In this document: one piece after another, positions 1 to 8,995 of the stretch
Layout of the letters: every line of letters starts with the position of its first letter
Numbering within the stretch: position 1 is the first letter of the stretch
NCBI RefSeq assembly: GCF_029626155.1
Contig: NZ_JARUBL010000001.1
Span: 620,001-684,000 of the forward strand
Direction: 5' to 3'
DNA: 64,000 bases
From: Solwaraspora sp. WMMD1047
GTDB lineage: Bacteria > Actinomycetota > Actinomycetes > Mycobacteriales > Micromonosporaceae
Position numbers and translations under genes: made by a program
The notes under the pieces: model-generated
Database searches by the model: none
Told to the model about the DNA's origin: nothing
What the model saw: the letters and a program-made list of their open reading frames with translations, nothing else

Positions 1-822
1 CCGGCGCGCGACATCCAGCGGCGGCCGGCTATGAACAAGGATGCCGGGGACGCTGCCGAAGATGATGCCGCGAAGCCGACGATGAGCCTGGCGTGGGCGA
101 TGCTGCCGTACGCCGCGCTGACCGCCGTGGCCGTGCTCACCCTGGCCATCCCGCCGGTGGAGAACCTGCTCGACCAGGTGGAGTTCGGTTTCCCGTTCCC
201 CGACGTGACGACCGGCTACGACGTGTCGAGCGAGGGGGAGTCGCCGTACTCGCCGATCTCGCCGTTCACCCACCCGGGATTCGCGCTCATCGTCGCGACG
301 GCGGTCACCTGGCTGGCCTTCCGGGCCCGGGGCTTCTTCGCGGCGCAGCGCGGGCGCGCCGGCGGGCAGCCGATCTGGTCCTCCCTGGCCGACAACGCGG
401 CACCGGCGTCGGTGGCGATCCTGTCGTTCCTGGTACTCGCCGGGGTGATGGAACACTCCGGCCTGACCGACGTGCTGGCGCAGGGGATCGAGGCGGTCTC
501 CCCGCCGCTGGTCTACGCCTTCGTGGCGAACTTCATCGGGCTCCTCGGCGCGTTCATGACCTCCAGCAACACCGCGTCCAACGTGCTGTTCAGCCAGTTG
601 CAGCAGGGCGTGGCGAGCGGTACGGGGCTGTCCGGCAACGCCATCATCGCCGCGCAGAGCGCTGGTGGGGCGGTCGGCAACGCGATCGCCCCGGCCAACA
701 TCGTGCTCGGCACCGGCACCGCCGGCATCGTCGGCCAGGAGGGCCAGGTACTGCGCAAGACACTGCCGTGGACGCTCGCCGCGGCGGTCGTGATCGGTCT
801 GCTGACGCTGCTGTTCGTCTGA
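1..822 (+). CDS. LctP/LldP-family organic acid permease, C-terminal part (5' end outside window)
   Basis: The reading frame is open from base 1, so the N-terminus lies upstream; about 273 residues are visible against roughly 500-560 for the family. The segment TSSNTASNVLF followed by AAQSAGGAVGNAIAPANIV is the conserved LctP/LldP signature, and hydrophobic helices run to the C-terminus (VVIGLLTLLFV). Family members import lactate or glycolate with protons; the substrate here is unknown. It heads an operon with a small membrane protein, a cysteine hydrolase and a gamma-glutamyltranspeptidase, so it may import the substrate or release the product of those enzymes. The ATG at 31 is in frame but has no clear ribosome site and is probably internal. 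Confidence 0.8.
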   Translation, partial: PARDIQRRPAMNKDAGDAAEDDAAKPTMSLAWAMLPYAALTAVAVLTLAIPPVENLLDQVEFGFPFPDVTTGYDVSSEGESPYSPISPFTHPGFALIVATAVTWLAFRARGFFAAQRGRAGGQPIWSSLADNAAPASVAILSFLVLAGVMEHSGLTDVLAQGIEAVSPPLVYAFVANFIGLLGAFMTSSNTASNVLFSQLQQGVASGTGLSGNAIIAAQSAGGAVGNAIAPANIVLGTGTAGIVGQEGQVLRKTLPWTLAAAVVIGLLTLLFV

Positions 823-837
823 TGCCGGGAGGACGTG

Positions 838-1026
838 ATGACCGAGCTCCGCTGGTTGCTGCTGGCGCTGGTGCTGTTCCTGGTGGCACTGCCGGCGCTC
901 AGCATCGGCACCGACACCGGCACCCCGCCGGTGTGGTGGGCGGGCCTGGCGCTCGTCGGGGTCGCCGGCGCGATACCGATCGTGCTGAGGTTCGCACCCG
1001 CCGGCGACGGGAACGAGGAGGGGTGA
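838..1026 (+). CDS. Small two-helix membrane protein
   Basis: A 62-residue protein with hydrophobic segments at about residues 5-22 (LLLALVLFLVALPALSI) and 33-51 (WWAGLALVGVAGAIPIVLRF), then a short acidic tail. A ribosome site GGGAGGA lies just upstream; GTG at 835 is an alternative start. Its stop overlaps the ATG of the next gene (TGATG), which suggests translational coupling. I do not recognise the family. Its place between permease and hydrolase suggests an accessory subunit of the transporter, but this is inference. Confidence 0.65.
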   Translation: MTELRWLLLALVLFLVALPALSIGTDTGTPPVWWAGLALVGVAGAIPIVLRFAPAGDGNEEG

Positions 1027-1850
1027 TGGGTCGGTTCCGCGAGATCTACGCCGACACCGGGGACGGAGGCGTACAACTGGGTGCCAGCGCCGACCGGTGG
1101 CACCTCTACGAAGATCATGTGCACCTCTCCCCGCACCACACCGACGGGCAGCTGGTCCGCTTCGACGCCGAGCTGCTGCCGTTCGTGGACAACCTCAACC
1201 GGGGCGCGCTCGCCGTGGTCGACATGCAGAACGACTTCTGCGCCCCAGGCGGCTGGACCTACCGCTCCGGCCTGGACTACCGGGCCTGCCGGGAAGCGAT
1301 ACCGGGCGTCCGGCGGGCGATCGAGGCCGCCCGCCGACACGGCATGTTCATCATCTGGATCTACTGGCACAACCGGCCCGACCTGCGCAACCTCGGTGCC
1401 CCCACGCTCTACTCCTTCAAGCACCGCCGGGACCAGCAGGGCATCGGCCAGGAACTGGACAACGGGTCCGTGCTGACCGCGGGGTCGTGGGGGGCGGAGA
1501 TGGTCGACGAGCTGAAGAGCCAGATGCGCGACGACGACATCCACGTCGAGAAGGTACGGATGAGCGGTTTCTACGGCACCCACCTGGACCAGGTGTTGCG
1601 AACCCAGGGCATCCAGACCCTCTTCGTCTGCGGGGTGAACGTCGACCAGTGCGTCAGCACCACTTTGGAGGACGCCTACTTCCGGGACTACAACCCGGTG
1701 CTCATCGCCGACGCCACCGCCACCTCCAGCCCGTCGTACTGCAAGGACGCCGTGCTGTTCAACACCCGGCAGTGCTGGGGGTTCGTCACCACCACCGACC
1801 GGTTCGCCGACCCGCAGCCGTATCGACCGTCATCGGGGGGATCGACATGA
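1026..1850 (+). CDS. Isochorismatase-superfamily cysteine hydrolase (amidohydrolase)
   Basis: A 274-residue protein of the isochorismatase-like fold. All three catalytic residues are visible: Asp66 in VVDMQNDF, Lys176 in HVEKVRMSGF and Cys209 in GVNVDQCVST, with the usual cis-peptide region before the Cys. Members hydrolyse C-N bonds of small amides, for example N-carbamoylsarcosine, nicotinamide or ureidoacrylate. The about 55-residue N-terminal extension, which includes HLYEDHVHLSPHH, recalls RutB-like and biuret-type amidases. Start ATG overlaps the upstream stop, and the C-terminus overlaps the next gene as ATGA. The substrate is not predictable; the adjacent transpeptidase suggests an amide or gamma-glutamyl compound. 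Confidence 0.88.
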   Translation: MGRFREIYADTGDGGVQLGASADRWHLYEDHVHLSPHHTDGQLVRFDAELLPFVDNLNRGALAVVDMQNDFCAPGGWTYRSGLDYRACREAIPGVRRAIEAARRHGMFIIWIYWHNRPDLRNLGAPTLYSFKHRRDQQGIGQELDNGSVLTAGSWGAEMVDELKSQMRDDDIHVEKVRMSGFYGTHLDQVLRTQGIQTLFVCGVNVDQCVSTTLEDAYFRDYNPVLIADATATSSPSYCKDAVLFNTRQCWGFVTTTDRFADPQPYRPSSGGST

Positions 1851-3505
1851 CCGCCCCGCACGGCCCGCGTACCGGCCGGCCGCCCACCCGCGCCGACCGC
1901 GGCGCGGTCACCTCGCCGCACACCCTGGCCAGCGAGGCCGGCCTGCACGCCCTGCGCCGCGGAGGCAGCGCGGTCGACGCCGCGATCGCCGTCAACGCGC
2001 TGCTCTGCGTCGCCTACCCGCACATGGCCGGGCTCGGCGGCGACGGCTTCTGGTTGATCGCGGAACCCGACGGCACGGTACGCGGCCTGAACGCCTCCGG
2101 CCCGTCCGCAGCCGCCGCCACCCGGGACTACTACCGGGACCGGGGACACACCGACGAGGTGCCGTCCCGGGGAGGGCTGGCCGCGCTGACCGTCCCCGGC
2201 GCCGTAGACGGCTGGCGGGTGGCCCACGAACGTTACGGAGAACTGCCCTGGCCCGACCTCTTCACCGACGCCATCCACTACGCGCGGCACGGGGTTCCGG
2301 TGTCCCGATCGCTGGCCGACTGGCTCGTCGACGACCTGGACCTGCTCACCGGCGAGGACTCCACGGCCCGGATCTTCGCACCAGACGGGCGGGCCGCCCG
2401 GGAGGGCGACCGGCTCGTCCAGCCGGACCTGGCCCGGTCACTGGCGACCATCGCCGCCGACGGTGCCCGCGACGGCTTCTACGAGGGAGACCTCGCCGAG
2501 CGGATCTGCGCCGCGCTGGCCCCTACCGGATCACCGCTGCGCGCCGACGACTTCGCCGCCTACCGGGCGCACTGGGAAGACCCGATCTGCACCGACTACC
2601 GGGGCCACACCGTCTACGAACTCCCGCCGAACACGCAGGGCTTCGCCGCCCTGCAAATCCTCAACATCATCTCCGGCTACGATGTGGCCGCCTGGGGTGA
2701 CGGCACCCCCGACTACTACCACCACCTCGCGGAGGCGGTGAAACTCGCCTTCGCCGACCGCGACGAGTGGCTCACCGACAGGCACTGGGTCGACATCCCG
2801 GTCGCCCAACTGCTCGACCGGGACTACGCCGCGCGGCGGCGGGAGCTGATCCGGGGCGAGCGGGCAATGGTGATGGCCGATGTCGAGCCCGGTCTCCGGT
2901 TCGGCCCGCAGACCCGGCGCCGGGCCCCGCAGGGCGACACCTGCGCGTTCAGCGCCGTCGACGAGAACGGCCTCGTCGTCTCCACGATCCAGTCGATCTA
3001 CCACGACTTCGGCAGCGCGATGGTCGCCGGGGACACCGGCATCATCCCGCAGAACCGCGGCTCGTTCTTCTCGCTCGACGACAACCACCCGAACCGGATG
3101 GAGCCGGGCAAGCGCACCTTCCACACCCTGATCCCGGGTCTCGCCTGCCGGGACGGCCGACCCTGGCTGGCGTTCGGCAGCATGGGCGGGGAGGGCCAGC
3201 CACAGACCCACGTCGCGCTCCTGACCCGCATCATCGACTTCGGGTACGACGTACAGCAGGCCATCGAGGCACCCCGTTGGCTGATGGGCCGCACCTGGGG
3301 TACCACCGCCCAGGACCTGTCCCTCGAAGGCCGCATCGGCGACGAGGTCGCCCGCGAACTGCAACGCCGCCGGCAGCCGGTGCGGATGCTGCCGAACTGG
3401 GACGACAACATGGGCCACGCCCACGCCATCCGGATCGACCACGAACGAGGACTGTTGGCGGCCGGCGCGGACCCGCGCGGCGACGGCGCCGCCCTCGGCT
3501 ACTGA
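1847..3505 (+). CDS. Gamma-glutamyltranspeptidase family protein
   Basis: A 552-residue N-terminal nucleophile hydrolase of the gamma-glutamyltransferase family. The proenzyme processing site is at QGDTCAFSAVD, making Thr365 the expected nucleophile of the small subunit. Family motifs include GGSAVDAAIAVN near the N-terminus, GLGGDGFWL, and FGSMGGEGQPQTH near the C-terminus. No signal peptide is visible, unlike the secreted E. coli enzyme, so it is probably cytoplasmic and may act on a gamma-glutamylated intermediate or as an acylase. It is translationally coupled (ATGA) to the upstream cysteine hydrolase, which argues that both act on one pathway. Confidence 0.9.
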   Translation: MTAPHGPRTGRPPTRADRGAVTSPHTLASEAGLHALRRGGSAVDAAIAVNALLCVAYPHMAGLGGDGFWLIAEPDGTVRGLNASGPSAAAATRDYYRDRGHTDEVPSRGGLAALTVPGAVDGWRVAHERYGELPWPDLFTDAIHYARHGVPVSRSLADWLVDDLDLLTGEDSTARIFAPDGRAAREGDRLVQPDLARSLATIAADGARDGFYEGDLAERICAALAPTGSPLRADDFAAYRAHWEDPICTDYRGHTVYELPPNTQGFAALQILNIISGYDVAAWGDGTPDYYHHLAEAVKLAFADRDEWLTDRHWVDIPVAQLLDRDYAARRRELIRGERAMVMADVEPGLRFGPQTRRRAPQGDTCAFSAVDENGLVVSTIQSIYHDFGSAMVAGDTGIIPQNRGSFFSLDDNHPNRMEPGKRTFHTLIPGLACRDGRPWLAFGSMGGEGQPQTHVALLTRIIDFGYDVQQAIEAPRWLMGRTWGTTAQDLSLEGRIGDEVARELQRRRQPVRMLPNWDDNMGHAHAIRIDHERGLLAAGADPRGDGAALGY

Positions 3506-3556
3506 ATGCCGGCGAGGTCCGCGGTCTCCCGCCGACGGCCTGCCACGCCTCGTCGG

Positions 3557-4267
<711 letters not shown>

Positions 4268-4278
4268 CCGCGACTCCT

Positions 4279-4449
4279 CTACTGCTCGTCGTCGACGGCC
4301 TCGGTGCGGCCGTCCCGGGTGACGGTCGGCTCCAGGTGCTCGTCGGGCTGCGGGGCCTGCGCCAGGGTGTGGTGCGGGTCCCCGTCCGGGGAGAACAACA
4401 CCTGGTCGGTCTTTGGGGTCTTCTCTTGGCTCTCGTCGGGTTCGGTCAT
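4279..4449 (-). CDS. Small acidic hypothetical protein
   Basis: A 56-residue hydrophilic, probably disordered protein beginning MTEPDESQEKTPKTDQ. The start was chosen because GAGGGGAGA lies five bases upstream of this ATG; an in-frame start 33 bases further upstream has no better site. It directly precedes the DUF1264 gene with an 11-base gap, which suggests one transcript. No family was recognised. Confidence 0.55.
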   Translation of the reverse strand: MTEPDESQEKTPKTDQVLFSPDGDPHHTLAQAPQPDEHLEPTVTRDGRTEAVDDEQ

Positions 4450-4519
4450 CACGGTCTCCCCTCTCGGTGCGGGTACCTTCACGCTATGCCCGAGATCGGC
4501 CCGCCGAATCCGACTCGTG

Positions 4520-5173
4520 TCATCCGCCGGATTCTCGTTGGTGCTCGTCGGGGCGGGTGCCGGCCACCACGTGGACGTGACCGCCGCGCAGCACCTGATG
4601 TGACACGTCGACGGTGTCCTGTTCCAGCAGCGTCCACGGATGCCGGTGCGGGTCCGACCCGCCGGTGAAGCACGCCAGCCGGGCGGCCGCGGAGAAGACC
4701 CGCCAGCGGCCCACCGGGAGCGCCAGGTCGACGATGGCGGCCCGCCCGCCCGGGCGCAGCATCGCCACGGCCTGTGCCCAGGCCCGACGCCAGTCGTCGA
4801 TCACGCTCAGCGAGTAGGTGAAGACCACCGCGTCGACCAAGCCGTACGCCCGCACCGGGGCCGGCAGGTTCGCGGCGTCGCCCGCCAGCACCGCCACGTT
4901 CGCCCATCCCGCGCGGCGGATGCGGGCGCGCGCCTGCCGCAGCATCTGCGGGCTGGCGTCGACCCCGACAACGGACCCGTCCGGACCCACGCCGGCCCGC
5001 AGAGCTGGCAGGTTGAGGCCGGTACCGCAGCCCACATCGAGGACCCGGTGACCGGGGCGCAGGCCCAGCGCCCGGATGCCCGCCAACCGCCCGGGCCGGT
5101 AGACGGGCCGCTCCAGCGACAGCACGTCGTAGTAGCGGGCGCCGCCGCTGTAACGGCGAGGTCGCCACGTCAT
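4520..5173 (-). CDS. Class I SAM-dependent methyltransferase (UbiE/Methyltransf_11 type)
   Basis: A 217-residue protein with the SAM-binding motif VLDVGCGTGLNLPAL (motif I), an acidic residue at the end of strand 2 (VVGVDASPQML), LAGDAANLP (motif II) and LRPGGRAAIVDLALP (motif III). The C-terminal half contains aromatic and basic residues that could position a lipid-like or quinone substrate, but the substrate is unknown. ATG at 5173 was chosen over an upstream GTG because GGAGGG lies seven bases before it. It is transcribed away from the CcdA-like gene across a 160-base intergenic region. Confidence 0.85.
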   Translation of the reverse strand: MTWRPRRYSGGARYYDVLSLERPVYRPGRLAGIRALGLRPGHRVLDVGCGTGLNLPALRAGVGPDGSVVGVDASPQMLRQARARIRRAGWANVAVLAGDAANLPAPVRAYGLVDAVVFTYSLSVIDDWRRAWAQAVAMLRPGGRAAIVDLALPVGRWRVFSAAARLACFTGGSDPHRHPWTLLEQDTVDVSHQVLRGGHVHVVAGTRPDEHQRESGG

Positions 5174-5333
5174 CGGACGCCCTCCGGGCACCGTCCGAGC
5201 CGGGGGGTCCGTGTCGTGCTCACCGCCGAATCATCCCGCAGCCGGCCGTCCGGGGCTCGACCAATGGTCGGGTAGCCGGCCAGAATGACAGTCGAGAGCG
5301 GCGCTGGCGATCGACGGAGCGGTGGGCTGACCC

Positions 5334-6257
5334 GTGGATGAGACACCCTTCGCGTTGGCGGTGGCCGCCGGGATGCTCGCGGTGGTCAACCCGTGCGGAT
5401 TCGCGCTGCTGCCGGCGTACCTGTCGTTCCTGGTCGTCGGTGACGGTAGTGCCGGACGGGGGGCGGCAGTGCTGCGCGCACTGGTCACCACGGCGGCGAT
5501 GACCGTGGGATTCGTCGCCGTGTTCGGGGTTTTCGGCCTGCTGGTGGCGCCGGCCGGCGGCGCCATCCAGCGGCACCTGCCGTGGGTGACCGTCGTCATG
5601 GGCGTCCTGCTGCTCGGCCTCGGTGGCTGGCTGCTGGCCGGTCGGACCCTGCCCGGCCTGGGCCTGGCGGCCGGTCGGGGGCCGGCGGTGACCCGGTCAC
5701 TGCCGTCGATGGCCGGCTTCGGCGCGGCGTACGCGGTGGCGTCCCTGTCCTGCACCGTCGGGCCGTTCCTGGCCATCGTGGTGACCACCTTCCGGGCCGG
5801 TTCCGTCGCCGCCGGCGCCGGGCTGTTCGTGGCGTACGCGGCGGGCATGGGGTTGACCGTGGCGGTCGCGGCGGTGGCGGTCGCGCTGGCCCGGGACGGC
5901 CTGATCCGCCGGATCAGGCGGGCCGCCCCGCTGCTGTCCCGGGCCGGCGGCCTCCTGCTGGTGGTCGCCGGCGGCTACGTGGCCTGGTACGGCTGGTACG
6001 AGATCCGGGTGTTGCGGGGCGCGGTCTCCGGTGACGTGATCGTGGACGGCGCGGCCGTGGTGCAGCATCGGCTGGCCGACGCGCTGTCCCGGACCGGCGC
6101 GGCCTTCCTGGCGGCGGTGCTGGTCGGGCTGCTCGCCGTGGCCGGCGTGCTCTGGTGGTGGCGACGTCCGGGCCGCCGGTTCCCGGTTCGCGCCGGCGGC
6201 CGGCCGCCGGCTGCCGATGACCGGACCCAGGTCCCGGCCCGCCGCTCGGAACCGTAG
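5334..6257 (+). CDS. CcdA/DsbD-like cytochrome c biogenesis transmembrane protein
   Basis: A 307-residue integral membrane protein. Two motifs carry the redox cysteines of the DsbD transmembrane domain: VNPCGFALLPAYLS in helix 1 and ASLSCTVGPFLAIV in helix 4. About six to eight helices are present, then a basic cytoplasmic tail. Family members pass electrons from thioredoxin to extracytoplasmic thiol partners for cytochrome c maturation or thiol repair. No thioredoxin-like partner lies adjacent. It converges on the ABC operon with only 28 bases between stops. Confidence 0.85.
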   Translation: MDETPFALAVAAGMLAVVNPCGFALLPAYLSFLVVGDGSAGRGAAVLRALVTTAAMTVGFVAVFGVFGLLVAPAGGAIQRHLPWVTVVMGVLLLGLGGWLLAGRTLPGLGLAAGRGPAVTRSLPSMAGFGAAYAVASLSCTVGPFLAIVVTTFRAGSVAAGAGLFVAYAAGMGLTVAVAAVAVALARDGLIRRIRRAAPLLSRAGGLLLVVAGGYVAWYGWYEIRVLRGAVSGDVIVDGAAVVQHRLADALSRTGAAFLAAVLVGLLAVAGVLWWWRRPGRRFPVRAGGRPPAADDRTQVPARRSEP

Positions 6258-6285
6258 GGCCCGGTGGGCCGTCGCGGTGGGCGGG

Positions 6286-7323
6286 CTACGGGGTGACGAC
6301 GCTGAGGTGGCTGGCCGGCAGGTGAAGGGCGGTCCGGTCGCCGGGGCGCAGCGGCGTCGCCGGTCCGGCGGTGAGGTGCAGGGTGAGACCCGAGCTGGTG
6401 GCCTGGACGTCGAGGTGGGTGCCGCGGTCGGTGACGGCGGTGATGGTCGCCGGTATGACGTTCTGGCCGGCGGGTTCGCCGACCATGACGGCCTCCGGCC
6501 GGATGAGCAGCAGCCCGGGTCCCCGGTGGTCGGTGTCGAGGTGCAGGCTGCCGAGGGGGCAGTCGAAGCGGCCGGGGTGAGCGGTGCCGGGGATGGCGTT
6601 GGCGGCGCCGCCGAGGAACCGGGCGACGGCGAGGGTGGCGGGTCGGCGGAACAGGTCGGCGGGTGGGGCGTGCTGGCCGACGCGGCCGTCGAGGAGGACG
6701 GCGACGTGGTCGGCGACGTCGGTGGCCTCGTCCCGGTCGTGGGTGACGAACAGGGTGGTGGTGCCCTCCCGACGGTGCAGGTCGGCGAGCAGGGCGCGCA
6801 TGTCGCCGCGCAGCTGCGGGTCGAGGGCGCTGAACGGTTCGTCCAGCAGCAGCACGGCGGGTCGGGCGGCCAGGGCGCGGGCGAGGGCGACGCGCTGCTG
6901 CTGGCCGCCGGAGAGTTCGGTGCTGCGCCGGGCGCCGTAGCCGGGTAGCGCGACGGCGTCGAGCAGGTCGGCGACCCGCCGCCGGATGACGGCCCGGTCG
7001 GTGCCGCGCATACGCAGGCCGAAGGCGATGTTCTCGGCGACGGTGAGGTGCGGGAAGAGCAGCGGCCGTTGGAAGACGACGCCGAGGTCGCGGTCGTGTG
7101 GCGGCTGCCGTAGCACGCTGTGGTTGGCGAGCCGGACGTCGCCGCCGGTGGGTGCCGTCAGCCCGGCGACGATCGCCAGCAGGGTGGACTTGCCGCTGCC
7201 GGAGGGGCCGAGGATGGCGGTGCGGGTGCCGGCCGGCACGTGCAGGGTCACCCGGCGCAGCGTCGGCGCGGCGGCGCCGGGGTAGGTGTGGTCGAGGTCG
7301 GCGACGACGACGTCGGCGGTCAT
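6286..7323 (-). CDS. ABC transporter ATP-binding protein (YnjD-like)
   Basis: A 345-residue ABC ATPase. Walker A is GPSGSGKST, the signature is LSGGQQQR, Walker B is VLLLDEPF and the switch His is in LFVTHDRDEA. A C-terminal TOBE-like domain (about residues 240-345, with GPGLLLIRPEAVMVGEP) places it with the iron/sulfate/polyamine-type importers. The ATG overlaps the permease stop, so it is the last gene of a seven-gene operon with two permeases and a binding lipoprotein. The transported compound is unknown. Confidence 0.92.
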   Translation of the reverse strand: MTADVVVADLDHTYPGAAAPTLRRVTLHVPAGTRTAILGPSGSGKSTLLAIVAGLTAPTGGDVRLANHSVLRQPPHDRDLGVVFQRPLLFPHLTVAENIAFGLRMRGTDRAVIRRRVADLLDAVALPGYGARRSTELSGGQQQRVALARALAARPAVLLLDEPFSALDPQLRGDMRALLADLHRREGTTTLFVTHDRDEATDVADHVAVLLDGRVGQHAPPADLFRRPATLAVARFLGGAANAIPGTAHPGRFDCPLGSLHLDTDHRGPGLLLIRPEAVMVGEPAGQNVIPATITAVTDRGTHLDVQATSSGLTLHLTAGPATPLRPGDRTALHLPASHLSVVTP

Positions 7324-8141
7324 CGGCCGACGCCGAGCAGGGCGGTGTCGCGGCCGGCGAGCTGCCGGGCCGCGAGGGCGGTGAGCAGCAGGGGCGGGGC
7401 GATGGCGACCAGCGCGATGGCGGCGGTGGCGGCCTGGTTGCCGCTGCCGGCGGCGGTGGCGAACAGCAGCAGCGGCACGGTGCTGACGACGCCGCCGCCG
7501 ATGAGCAGGGTCAGCAGGTAGTCGCTCCAGGAGATGAGGAAGGCGAACATGGCGGCGACGGTCAGGCCGCCGCGTAGCTGGGGAAGGCTGATCTCGCGGA
7601 ACGCCCGCCACGGACCGGCGCCGAGGGTGCGGGCCTGCCGCTCCAGGGCGGGGTCGACGCCGGCCCACACGCCGGACATGAGCAGGGTGGCGTAGGCGGT
7701 GGCGGCGGGGAGTTGGGCCAGCACCACGCCGGTGACGGAGTCGGCGAGCCCGGCGCGCAGGTAGACGACCTGCGCGCCCATGGCGACGGCGAACGGTGGC
7801 ACCAGGACCGGGACGAGCAGGATCAGTTCGATCAGCCGCCGGCCCGGCAGCCGGTACCAGGCCAGCGCACGACCGGCGGCGGCGCCGAGGGCGGTGGCGA
7901 GGGCGGCGACGGCGGCGCCGATGCCGACGGAGGTGGCGACGGCCTCGGCGAGGCGGGACTGCGGGCCGAGGGCCTGCCGCCAGCCGGTCAGGGACCAGCG
8001 GGCCGGCCACAGGTCCGGGTAGAACCACCGGTCGGTGAAGGCCTGCACGGCCAGCGGCAGCAGCGGTCCCGCGACCCACAGGGCGGCGAGGACCAGCACC
8101 GTGGGGCGGGCCAGCGCCGCGCCGAGCGGCCGGCCCGTCAC
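7320..8141 (-). CDS. ABC transporter permease (second subunit, YnjC-like half)
   Basis: A 273-residue membrane protein with about six helices. The EAA coupling loop is visible as ERQARTLGAGPWRAFREISL. The GTG start overlaps the stop of the preceding permease (GTGA). In E. coli YnjC the two permease halves are fused in one chain; here they are separate genes. It should form the heterodimeric channel with the product of 8138-8995. Confidence 0.88.
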   Translation of the reverse strand: MTGRPLGAALARPTVLVLAALWVAGPLLPLAVQAFTDRWFYPDLWPARWSLTGWRQALGPQSRLAEAVATSVGIGAAVAALATALGAAAGRALAWYRLPGRRLIELILLVPVLVPPFAVAMGAQVVYLRAGLADSVTGVVLAQLPAATAYATLLMSGVWAGVDPALERQARTLGAGPWRAFREISLPQLRGGLTVAAMFAFLISWSDYLLTLLIGGGVVSTVPLLLFATAAGSGNQAATAAIALVAIAPPLLLTALAARQLAGRDTALLGVGR

Positions 8142-8995
8142 CGCCGCGCTCCGGCCACCCGACCCGCCGCCCGCCGGCTGGCCCAGGTGTAGGCGAGTGC
8201 CGCCGCGACCGCGATGGCCGCGATGAGCAGCGCGACGGCGACGCCCTCGGCGCGGCCGGACAGCTCGGCCGCGGTGAACCGCTGGTAGGCCAGCACCGGT
8301 AGCGGTTGCGGGTAGGCGCGGCCGAGCAGGGCGGGCACCTCGTACGCGCCGAGGGTGAACGCGAAGATCAGCACCGCAACGGCCAGGATGGACGGGGCGA
8401 TCAGCGGCAGGGTCACGTGCCGCAGCACCTGCCGGGGACGGGCGCCCAGGGTGGCGGCGACCCGTTCGTGTTCGGTGACCGGTCCGCCGAGCGCGGCGAG
8501 GACGACGATCAGCACGAACGGGGCCTCCTTCCACACGTACTCGACGATCACGGCGACCGCGTGCGGGTCGGCGACCAGGGCGGGCAACGCGAGGCCCACC
8601 GCGTGCGCGGTCCGGGCCAGCAGGCCGGAGTCGGCCAGCAGCAGCCCGATCGCGATCGCCCCGATCAGGTGCGGCACGGGCAGCCCGAGCTGGGCCAGGA
8701 AGGTCGCCGTGCGCCGGCCACGGGTGGTGCGGCGCAGCGTCAGGGCGGCGGCGACGCCGATGACGACGGCCAGGGCGGTGGCGACCCCCGAGATCCACAG
8801 GCTCAGCAGCAGCCCGTCGGTGAACGCCGGCCCGGCGGTCACCCGCCGGTACGCGGCCAGGCCCGGTGGGGTGTCGGTGAACCCGGCCAGACCGAGGCTC
8901 TGCGCGAACCCGTAGCCGAGGCCGCCGCCGAAGAGCAGCACGACGGCGGCCAGCGCGGGCAGGATCAACAGCAGCCCGGTACGGCGGTGGTTCAC
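8138..8995 (-). CDS. ABC transporter permease (first subunit, YnjC-like half)
   Basis: A 285-residue binding-protein-dependent permease with about six membrane helices and the EAA loop ERVAATLGARPRQVLRHVTL. It starts with GTG overlapping the stop of the binding-protein gene and ends overlapping the second permease gene, so all are translationally coupled. A lower-scoring possibility is that the N-terminal arginine pair after the start is an export-like feature, but the first helix (LLLILPALAAVVLLFGG) is a normal membrane anchor. Confidence 0.88.
   Translation of the reverse strand: MNHRRTGLLLILPALAAVVLLFGGGLGYGFAQSLGLAGFTDTPPGLAAYRRVTAGPAFTDGLLLSLWISGVATALAVVIGVAAALTLRRTTRGRRTATFLAQLGLPVPHLIGAIAIGLLLADSGLLARTAHAVGLALPALVADPHAVAVIVEYVWKEAPFVLIVVLAALGGPVTEHERVAATLGARPRQVLRHVTLPLIAPSILAVAVLIFAFTLGAYEVPALLGRAYPQPLPVLAYQRFTAAELSGRAEGVAVALLIAAIAVAAALAYTWASRRAAGRVAGARR

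Noticed and set aside
513-1583. Long minus-strand open frame opposite the permease and hydrolase genes
   Set aside because: It is composed of Pro/Arg/Val-rich sequence with no domain, lies antisense to clearly conserved genes, and such frames are expected at this GC content.
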